Assembly (NCBI GenBank): GCA_023247345.1
Contig: JAHFGR010000017.1
Location: forward strand, 1-13,167
Reading direction: 5' to 3'
From: Microcaldota archaeon
GTDB lineage: Archaea; Micrarchaeota; Micrarchaeia; Anstonellales; Bilamarchaeaceae
Length of the DNA: 13,167 nt
Shown here: in pieces, positions 6,184-10,958 of the stretch
How the letters are laid out: each line of letters opens with the position of its first letter
How positions within the stretch are numbered: position 1 is the stretch's first letter
The notes under the pieces: generated by a model
The model's database searches: none
Seen by the model: only the letters and a program-made list of their open reading frames with translations
Told to the model about the DNA's origin: nothing
Made by a program: the position numbers and the translations under genes

Positions 6184-6257
6184 ATGAGCAATGCACAATG
6201 AGCAATGGGCCACTAGAAGCGGAATGTGCGGGCGCAAGGCTCATGACCCAAGGCTCA
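6184..6257 (+). repeat. Two pairs of 14-nt-spaced direct repeats in the SelB-like leader
   Basis: ATGAGCAATG occurs at 6184 and 6198, and CAAGGCTCA at 6235 and 6249; both pairs have a 14-nt period. The two families are partly complementary: ATGAGC pairs with GCTCAT at 6239-6244, and ATGGGCC at 6205-6211 pairs with GGCTCAT at 6238-6244. The leader RNA can therefore form several competing stems. Confidence 0.6.
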
Positions 6258-6270
6258 AGGCAGTGAGTAT

Positions 6271-7155
6271 ATGTTCGTTTCTGTTTTATCTGATAAACCG
6301 GAAGTTAGAGAACAATTCTGTAAGCAATTTGGCAGCCCGACAAGTAGCGAGGAGATTAGCTTTTATTCTGCGGATGTAAATGGAAAACAACGCATTATTG
6401 TCGAACCAACGCTTTTTCCGAATAAAATTCAATCACTGCTCCATTCGCTCGCGATCGCTGATTTTGTAGTCCTTATTATTGACCAGCTTACTCCGCATGT
6501 TGGCGAGATAATTGTTGCGTTGGATCTACTTCGTAAGGATAAGGGAGTATTAGTAACTTCGCTTAATTTGCCGATTAATGGAACTGTGCTTGCTAAATAT
6601 GAAAAAACAACCGATGTTAATGTCGCAAGGGCGAAAATACTTGAATTAACTACAGGGCAAAGTGATGAAGAATTACTTGCGCTAATCGATAAATCGCATA
6701 GTGTACCTGAAGTTGGACATGTTGCGCTCGGCGTAGTAAAAGGAGGAAAACTAAAAAAGCAAGAAAGTTTCTTCTTGTTGCCTGATAAAAAAGAGGTAGT
6801 AGTAAGATCAGTTAGACTGAATGAAAAAGATGTCGAAGAAGCAGTTGTCGGAGACAGATTTGAAATAGCTTACAAGGGCGAATTAATGGAACGGGGGATT
6901 CTCGCACCGCTTAGAAATAGTTTTGAAATTTCGAACTCGGTTAATGGAAGATTTTTGAAAAGTCCGTTCTTTAAAGATGAGTTAAATCACAAGGTACATG
7001 CTTATCATAACTATCAATTCGTCGAGGGAAATGTTTCTGACAATGAATTGAGGTTGGATAAGCCAATCGCATATCTGAAAGGCGATCGGATTTTGGTTGT
7101 TGATTCAAGTAACCAGAAATTGCGGATTGCGGGCGTGTTTACGAGCGCTTGGTGA
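6271..7155 (+). CDS. Archaeal SelB-like elongation-factor paralogue with degenerate G domain
   Basis: 294 residues that follow the plan of EF-Tu/SelB but appear unable to bind GTP. In the first 140 residues the P-loop GxxxxGK[ST] is replaced by SDKPEVREQF, no DxxG is seen, and the NKxD position reads SLNLPI. The core strand ADFVVLIIDQLTPHVGEIIVALDLL is still recognisable. Residues about 147-215 match translation-factor domain II (GHVALGVVKGGKLKKQ ... AVVGDRFEIAYKGELMERG), and 220-294 form a second beta-rich domain. Archaeal SelB-like paralogues of this type are known; their function is not established. The start ATG is preceded by AGTGAGTAT, the same nine bases found before the DEAD-box gene. 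No selenocysteine signal is seen nearby. Confidence 0.8.
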   Translation: MFVSVLSDKPEVREQFCKQFGSPTSSEEISFYSADVNGKQRIIVEPTLFPNKIQSLLHSLAIADFVVLIIDQLTPHVGEIIVALDLLRKDKGVLVTSLNLPINGTVLAKYEKTTDVNVARAKILELTTGQSDEELLALIDKSHSVPEVGHVALGVVKGGKLKKQESFFLLPDKKEVVVRSVRLNEKDVEEAVVGDRFEIAYKGELMERGILAPLRNSFEISNSVNGRFLKSPFFKDELNHKVHAYHNYQFVEGNVSDNELRLDKPIAYLKGDRILVVDSSNQKLRIAGVFTSAW

Positions 7156-7194
7156 AAAATACTCTGGATTGAGCGAGTTTGGTTTATTGCTACG

Positions 7195-7212
7195 ATTTCT
7201 AAAAATAGAAAT
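7195..7212 (+). terminator. Hairpin after the SelB-like gene
   Basis: ATTTCTA-AAAA-TAGAAAT, a perfect 7-bp stem with a 4-nt loop, in the 76-nt gap between two convergent genes. No long T tract follows, so a terminator role is only plausible. Confidence 0.35.
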
Positions 7213-7231
7213 GGTTTACTACTCTAGTATT

Positions 7232-7798
7232 CTAATTTATAACATTGTTTGTTTTCTTTGGGGAAGAAACCAATTCGCAGATCCTACCTGAAATATTATA
7301 AAATTCATCAGTAAGTTTAGCAATTTTTATTTCCATAGTAAAATAAATAGCCATTGCCGTACATAAAATACCGGTAACAGTTACCGATGTTATAAGTGCT
7401 ACCTTTTCATAATTATTTAAAAGTTGGTAAGGAACAAACCCATTGATAATTTTTGAAGCTCTTTGAAGGCTAACACTTGCAAGGTACCAATCAGCGACGA
7501 CCCCTACTATAACTACGGCCATCGTACTTGTCAAGACATCTTCCAATCGTTTCCATACTTTTCTTAGATTTTGAAGTTTATTATAGCTAGAATCTAGACC
7601 TTTCAAAACCATTCCTTCAACTTCATGGCTCAATCTACGTTCTGAAGATAACCCCACTATAGAGATATTTTCAGATACTTCTCTTTTTAGTTCAACGTAC
7701 TCTGTTCTAAAAGCTTTTACATCATCTAGTAACTGCGATGCTTTTCCAAAAACTCGTGGATATGAGTTTCTGATATGAATTGTTCTCTGGATTTGCAT
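7232..7798 (-). CDS. Two-helix membrane protein with coiled-coil N-terminus, function unknown
   Basis: I do not recognise the family. The first 88 residues are charged and mainly helical (ASQLLDDVKAFRTEYVELKREV; NKLQNLRKVWKRLEDVL), suggesting a cytoplasmic coiled coil. Two membrane helices follow at about 90-108 and 132-154, joined by a loop of roughly 25 residues. A short helical tail (KIAKLTDEFYNISGRICELV) ends the protein. The ATG at 7798 lies 25 nt from the centre of a TTTAAATA box, so the mRNA is probably leaderless. Neighbours give no hint, since it is a single gene convergent with the SelB-like gene and divergent from the CxxC gene. Confidence 0.7.
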   Translation of the reverse strand: MQIQRTIHIRNSYPRVFGKASQLLDDVKAFRTEYVELKREVSENISIVGLSSERRLSHEVEGMVLKGLDSSYNKLQNLRKVWKRLEDVLTSTMAVVIVGVVADWYLASVSLQRASKIINGFVPYQLLNNYEKVALITSVTVTGILCTAMAIYFTMEIKIAKLTDEFYNISGRICELVSSPKKTNNVIN

Positions 7799-7819
7799 GA
7801 TATTCTTCCTTATCTTATC

Positions 7820-7827
7820 TATTTAAA
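7820..7827 (-). promoter_or_regulatory. TATA box for the two-helix membrane protein
   Basis: TTTAAATA on the minus strand, centred 25.5 nt before the ATG at 7798. The spacing predicts a leaderless transcript. Confidence 0.6.
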
Positions 7828-7877
7828 TCTTTCGCTTTTTTACCACTTTTAGCAACTAACAGCATGCAAAGCAAACC

Positions 7878-7885
7878 TTTAAATA
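7878..7885 (+). promoter_or_regulatory. TATA box for the CxxC gene
   Basis: TTTAAATA preceded by CAAACC, in the 261-nt gap 7799-8059. Transcription would begin near 7908, leaving a leader of about 150 nt. A weaker alternative is CTATATAG at 8021-8028, but that would start transcription at or after the GGTG site. Confidence 0.5.
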
Positions 7886-7956
7886 CCCCTTTTGTAGTAA
7901 CTATTATTACTTTTATGTAGATACATGAAAGCGATCCTGAAGAAAAACTTTAGGAG

Positions 7957-7977
7957 CTCGTGACTAAAAGTCGTGGG
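7957..7977 (+). promoter_or_regulatory. Stem-loop in the CxxC leader
   Basis: CTCGTGACT-AAA-AGTCGTGGG can form a 9-bp RNA stem, three of the pairs being G-U. Further on, TTCTATATAGAA (8019-8030) is a perfect 12-bp palindrome. The GGTG Shine-Dalgarno site follows at 8048-8051. Confidence 0.4.
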
Positions 7978-8059
7978 AAGATTCTAATTCTGAATAAGAA
8001 ATAGGAAATTCGTTTGAATTCTATATAGAAGAAGAAATATAAAAAAAGGTGTAAAGTAA

Positions 8060-8221
8060 ATGGGATACGAAGGTAGAGGCGGTGGCGGCTTTGGTGGCGA
8101 TCGTCCAATGCACGATGCTACATGCAGCGACTGTGGACAAACTTGCCAAGTACCATTCCAACCAAAAGAAGGAAGACCAGTATATTGTCGTGAATGTTAT
8201 AAAAAACACAAGAAGTTCTAA
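8060..8221 (+). CDS. CxxC-x17-CxxC zinc-binding small protein
   Basis: A 53-residue gene. The N-terminus is Gly/Arg-rich (GYEGRGGGGFGGDRP), like RNA-binding RGG-type tails. It is followed by one zinc module: Cys22-x2-Cys25, seventeen residues, Cys43-x2-Cys46, with the signature VPFQPKEGRPVYC between the knuckles, and a basic end (YKKHKKF). This is the CxxC-x17-CxxC domain found in small proteins of archaea and some bacteria. Its role is not established; single-stranded nucleic-acid binding is a fair guess. GGTG lies nine nt before the ATG. The DEAD-box helicase gene lies downstream on the same strand after its own promoter, which hints at a shared role in RNA handling. A likely paralogue starts at the left edge. 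Confidence 0.88.
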   Translation: MGYEGRGGGGFGGDRPMHDATCSDCGQTCQVPFQPKEGRPVYCRECYKKHKKF

Positions 8222-8268
8222 TGCTCCTAGTACATAGCTTTAATAGTTATAGAGTAGGCAGATAGGAA

Positions 8269-8310
8269 TTTTTTAATTTCTTTCTTTTTGTTTTTTATTT
8301 TAATATTTTA
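8269..8310 (+). terminator. T-rich terminator after the CxxC gene
   Basis: Runs of T (up to six) interrupted by a few A, C and G, with no hairpin. This is the usual form of archaeal intrinsic terminators. It lies between the CxxC stop and the helicase promoter. Confidence 0.55.
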
Positions 8311-8324
8311 GAGCAAACGATAGA

Positions 8325-8334
8325 TTTAAATATA
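8325..8334 (+). promoter_or_regulatory. TATA box for the DEAD-box helicase gene
   Basis: TTTAAATATA. Transcription would begin near 8355, leaving a leader of about 175 nt before the ATG at 8531, long for an archaeal mRNA. Confidence 0.55.
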
Positions 8335-8394
8335 ACCGTGTTTATAATTAAACTATAACAAAAATAAGTATTCTGATTTTTTTGTATTTAGATT

Positions 8395-8433
8395 AGTGTT
8401 TTCCTCCCGAAAATAACGATTGTAGAAAACACT
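8395..8433 (+). promoter_or_regulatory. Leader hairpin that competes with Shine-Dalgarno pairing
   Basis: AGTGTTTTC (8395-8403) and GAAAACACT (8425-8433) form a perfect 9-bp stem with a 21-nt loop. The right arm overlaps CACTCC at 8430-8435, which is the exact complement of the GGAGTG Shine-Dalgarno site at 8520-8525. The pairing can extend across one bulged C with GTT (8437-8439) and AAC (8517-8519). The two structures cannot form together. Confidence 0.5.
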
Positions 8434-8464
8434 CCCGTTAGTTACAGAAAAATCGGATGTAAAA

Positions 8465-8515
8465 ATGCTTGTCATTTTGACAGCTAGTGAATTCCGAAGG
8501 AATTCGCTGAATTAA
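8465..8515 (+). CDS. Possible 16-codon upstream ORF in the helicase leader
   Basis: ATG at 8465 reads MLVILTASEFRRNSLN and stops at TAA, five nt before the helicase Shine-Dalgarno site. GGATG lies five nt before this ATG. Translating it would open the stem at 8485-8509. It may be chance. Confidence 0.2.
   Translation: MLVILTASEFRRNSLN
8473..8495 (+). repeat. 23-bp repeat, copy 1 (helicase leader)
   Basis: CATTTTGACAG-C-TAGTGAATTCC. It matches 22 of 23 positions of copy 2 at 10840-10862, the only difference being C for G at position 12. The flanking sequence differs. Confidence 0.7.
8485..8509 (+). promoter_or_regulatory. Stable stem-loop just before the helicase start
   Basis: The arms 8485-8495 and 8499-8509 form an 11-bp stem (two G-U pairs) around a GAA loop. 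CAGC at 8481-8484 can also pair with GCTG at 8506-8509. The base of the stem is 10 nt from the GGAGTG site. Confidence 0.55.
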
Positions 8516-8530
8516 AAACGGAGTGAGTAT

Positions 8531-9706
8531 ATGAAATTTAGTGAAATGAAGATTAGTAGTAGAACTGTTGACGCACTGACAGGTATGAATTATATTGAAG
8601 CAACAGAAGTGCAAGAAAAGACAATCCCAGTCGTAATACAAGGAAGCGAGGTAATCGTCAGGAGCCAGACGGGCACAGGAAAAACTGCTGCGTTCGGCAT
8701 AGGAATAATAGAACAGATAGTAAATGATAGAAACAAAAAAGCATTAGTATTAGCGCCAACACGAGAATTAGCAATACAAATTACCAAAGAATTGCGAGCG
8801 CTTTCGAGTAACCATAGGATCAGGGTATTTGTCGTGTACGGTGGTGAAGATATCGGAAGGCAATTACAATTAATATCAAAAGGTTATGAGATAATTGTAG
8901 CAACTCCTGGCAGACTCTTGGATCATTTCAGACGTAAAACAATCGATTTATCGCTATTTAATTTAATTGTATTGGACGAAGCGGATAGAATGCTAGACAT
9001 GGGATTCCAAGAGGACATTAATACAATCTTAGATAATGTAAATCTTGCAAGACAAATTATGCTTTTTTCAGCTACGATAAATAACGAGATTAAAAAAATA
9101 GCTAATAATTTCATGCGAGAACCAACCGTGATAGAAGCTGGTCCAAGTGAAAAAGTAGCTTCGATTGAAGAACAAGTTATAAAACTCGAACGCAGCGCTA
9201 AATTTTCAAAACTTCAGGAAATACTCCATCAAGAACCTGTTTCCAGGGTAATAGTATTTGTAGCAACCAAAAGAGCAGCAGAATACGTTGGAAAAAAACT
9301 CTACGAATATCGGATGAGTGCAAATTACTTGCACGGAGACATGAGACAACAAAAACGCGAGCGTGTAATGCGTGATTTTCGTGAAGGAAGATTCCGCATT
9401 CTTGTTGCAACAGATGTCGCAGCTAGAGGATTGCATGTAGAAGAAATATCCCATATAATTAATTATGATCAAGCTAATGATAGTGACACACATACGCATA
9501 GAATTGGCAGAACCGGAAGAATGGGTAAAAAGGGTAAGGCGATTACGTTTATAGAAACTGACGGATTTACTCGAAGACCTATGCAGAGACATGGAAATCG
9601 GCCAAGTGGCTACAATAGAGACAGCAGCCAACAGAAAGACTACCATAAAACTTATACTAATAGCAGATATTCACGTGACAGAAATTCAAGACAGAGAAGG
9701 TACTAA
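8531..9706 (+). CDS. DEAD-box ATP-dependent RNA helicase
   Basis: Unwinds short RNA duplexes using ATP. The 391-residue protein has all core motifs: a Q motif (TEVQEKTIP, Gln28), SQTGTGKT (45-52), PTRELA, TPGR, DEAD (149-152), SAT (180-182), VIVFVATK, ATDVAARGLH, and HRIGRTGR (323-330). The core ends near residue 343. The last 45 residues are a basic, low-complexity tail rich in Arg, Ser, Tyr, Asn and Gln, fit for non-specific RNA binding. Motif VI is preceded by DSDTHTH, where DPETYVH-like sequence is more common. GGAGTG lies five nt before the ATG. The long structured leader and the nearby CxxC gene suggest stress- or cold-controlled expression, as for other DeaD-type helicases; this is an inference. 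Confidence 0.96.
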   Translation: MKFSEMKISSRTVDALTGMNYIEATEVQEKTIPVVIQGSEVIVRSQTGTGKTAAFGIGIIEQIVNDRNKKALVLAPTRELAIQITKELRALSSNHRIRVFVVYGGEDIGRQLQLISKGYEIIVATPGRLLDHFRRKTIDLSLFNLIVLDEADRMLDMGFQEDINTILDNVNLARQIMLFSATINNEIKKIANNFMREPTVIEAGPSEKVASIEEQVIKLERSAKFSKLQEILHQEPVSRVIVFVATKRAAEYVGKKLYEYRMSANYLHGDMRQQKRERVMRDFREGRFRILVATDVAARGLHVEEISHIINYDQANDSDTHTHRIGRTGRMGKKGKAITFIETDGFTRRPMQRHGNRPSGYNRDSSQQKDYHKTYTNSRYSRDRNSRQRRY

Positions 9707-9744
9707 AACACGATACTAATTGAACGTAATGCATAAATAGAAGG

Positions 9745-10710
9745 TTAGTCTGTAAGCGGGTCATCAAAGCGATAACTAATATTCCCACCTATCTGATAAA
9801 CTGTAGTATTGTTAACTTTGAATAAGGCACCTTCAGCATTTATCGCAAACCATTTGTATGCAAAACCAAAAAACGGTTGGGCATACCCTCCATGCTTGTC
9901 CCAATCAAAACGTCCTTTCCTTAATTCGCCGTCAGGAACATTAAAGGTATCTAATATTTTTTCTCCTGATTCGGAATACTTAATTCTTAAATCAACATGC
10001 AAAAATGTATATGCTAGTCTTATGCCGGTTTTAAAATGACCTAATTTTAAGCGAAGACCTAACCCCGCGTCTAAGCGATAATCAAAATATGTTGCGTGTT
10101 CTATTCCTTTTACTGCTATATCAGTAACATCGGCATCTTGACCAAGAAAATCAATTTTAAGTGATTTTGGAGTTACGTCTGAGGGCGCAATGGTTTCTCC
10201 ATGTACAAAAACTTCCGAGCATAGGAACTGAAATATTCTGTCCTTTATTATAAATACAAGATCTTCTGAAGCGAAAAAAGTTGGATTTGAACCAAGTTTA
10301 AGATCTAGAGATAGACCATTCTGTGCGTTAGGGTCACAATAATCTAGACTAGCAGTTTGAAATCCTAACTGAGTCGTGCTTTCCAGCCTTCTTAAAAAAG
10401 GAACTCGTAATCTGGCGGAAAATTGTTGGAACCCGACATCTATATTCCCATTATCATCATTATCGTGTCCGCGTATTATAGAAAAACTAGGTCCGAGATC
10501 AATTTTTTGAGAATCGGGTTTTTCTTTCTTATCTTCTAATTTTGGCTTTAGATTATCTTCTGCATTTGATGGTGGTGAATACAGAAACGCTAAAGATGCT
10601 AAAAACGCAGATGCATAATAGTTAAGACAAGAGATAGGTCGCAACGATAAGTGGCGAGATGTTGAATTGTTATTTTGTTTTTGGTGTAAATTGGCGTAAT
10701 TTAATCTCAC
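9745..10710 (-). CDS. Secreted protein with beta-barrel-like pattern
   Basis: No family was recognised. Taken from GTG at 10710, the protein has 321 residues. A basic N-region of about 27 residues is followed by a hydrophobic stretch (CLNYYASAFLASLAF) and a signal-peptidase-like end at PPSNA-ED (about residue 50). After an acidic-lysine linker come many amphipathic strands with alternating polar and hydrophobic residues (for example FQQFSARLRVPF; LDAGLGLRLKLGHFKTGIRLAYTFLHVDL; QPFFGFAYKWFAINAEGALF; YQIGGNISYRF). This resembles bacterial outer-membrane barrels. The GTG is preferred because it is 25 nt from a TTTATAAA box and gives a clean signal peptide. The frame stays open to an ATG at 10842, which would add 44 residues across the promoter. 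It converges on the helicase gene. Confidence 0.65.
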   Translation of the reverse strand: MRLNYANLHQKQNNNSTSRHLSLRPISCLNYYASAFLASLAFLYSPPSNAEDNLKPKLEDKKEKPDSQKIDLGPSFSIIRGHDNDDNGNIDVGFQQFSARLRVPFLRRLESTTQLGFQTASLDYCDPNAQNGLSLDLKLGSNPTFFASEDLVFIIKDRIFQFLCSEVFVHGETIAPSDVTPKSLKIDFLGQDADVTDIAVKGIEHATYFDYRLDAGLGLRLKLGHFKTGIRLAYTFLHVDLRIKYSESGEKILDTFNVPDGELRKGRFDWDKHGGYAQPFFGFAYKWFAINAEGALFKVNNTTVYQIGGNISYRFDDPLTD

Positions 10711-10731
10711 GAGTAGACCTGTTGCCAAAAC

Positions 10732-10739
10732 TTTATAAA
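10732..10739. promoter_or_regulatory. Palindromic TATA box upstream of the barrel-like gene
   Basis: TTTATAAA. Leftward, its centre is 25.5 nt from the GTG at 10710. Rightward, it would start transcription near 10762, next to an ATG at 10764. Confidence 0.55.
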
Positions 10740-10763
10740 CGCGCGTCACATAAAGAAACATTA

Positions 10764-10847
10764 ATGTCGAAATACCCATACACAACACCAATCTATGGTA
10801 GCAATCTAGGGCAAGTAACGCTATCTGCCTTGCATCTTGCATTTTGA
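10764..10847 (+). CDS. Possible leaderless 27-codon ORF before the aminotransferase gene
   Basis: ATG 28 nt from the TATA centre, starting MSKYPYTTPIYGSN and ending ALHLAF with a TGA that lies inside repeat copy 2. No Shine-Dalgarno site and no recognised family. It may be a leader peptide or chance. The stretch 10711-10958 holds no other gene. Confidence 0.2.
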   Translation: MSKYPYTTPIYGSNLGQVTLSALHLAF

Positions 10848-10862
10848 CAGGTAGTGAATTCC
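10840..10862 (+). repeat. 23-bp repeat, copy 2 (before the aminotransferase gene)
   Basis: CATTTTGACAG-G-TAGTGAATTCC, one mismatch from copy 1 at 8473-8495. Unlike copy 1 it is not followed at once by GGAATTC. Confidence 0.7.
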
Positions 10863-10912
10863 AATATTCAGATAGAATAGTGGTCTCTTAGTAATACCTA
10901 AAAAATTCACTA
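10852..10912 (+). repeat. Inverted repeat TAGTGAATT / AATTCACTA
   Basis: Perfect 9-bp arms at 10852-10860 and 10904-10912, 43 nt apart. The left arm is the end of repeat copy 2. The same left arm in copy 1 instead pairs with an adjacent GGAATTCGCTG. Confidence 0.45.
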
Positions 10913-10914
10913 GA

Positions 10915-10924
10915 TTTAAAAATT
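10915..10924 (+). promoter_or_regulatory. Possible TATA box for the aminotransferase gene
   Basis: TTTAAAAATT; transcription would start near 10944, just before GAGGT at 10947-10951, which is seven nt from the ATG. TTTTATATTA at 10927-10936 is an alternative, but it would start transcription after the GAGGT site. Confidence 0.35.
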
Positions 10925-10958
10925 ATTTTATATTAAGATTTATAGAGAGGTACCACAT

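Noticed and set aside
6191..6379. 62-codon plus-strand frame over the SelB-like leader
   Set aside because: It consists of the repeat region read through into the SelB-like gene in another frame, with no start signal.
7957..8030. Stem-loop region before the CxxC gene as a tRNA or C/D-box RNA
   Set aside because: No cloverleaf, no T-loop-like GTTCRA, and no clear C and D boxes; it is better read as part of an mRNA leader.
8479..8484. TTGACA-like bacterial -35 element inside repeat copy 1
   Set aside because: No -10 element is found at proper distance, and the surrounding genes use archaeal TATA boxes.
9206..9646. 146-codon open frame on the minus strand inside the helicase gene
   Set aside because: It is antisense to the conserved helicase domain, has no promoter or ribosome-binding site, and its product shows no recognisable motif.
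10711..10842. 44-codon N-terminal extension of the barrel-like protein to an ATG at 10842
   Set aside because: It would run across the TTTATAAA box that is well placed for the GTG at 10710, and it puts a second hydrophobic stretch before the signal peptide.
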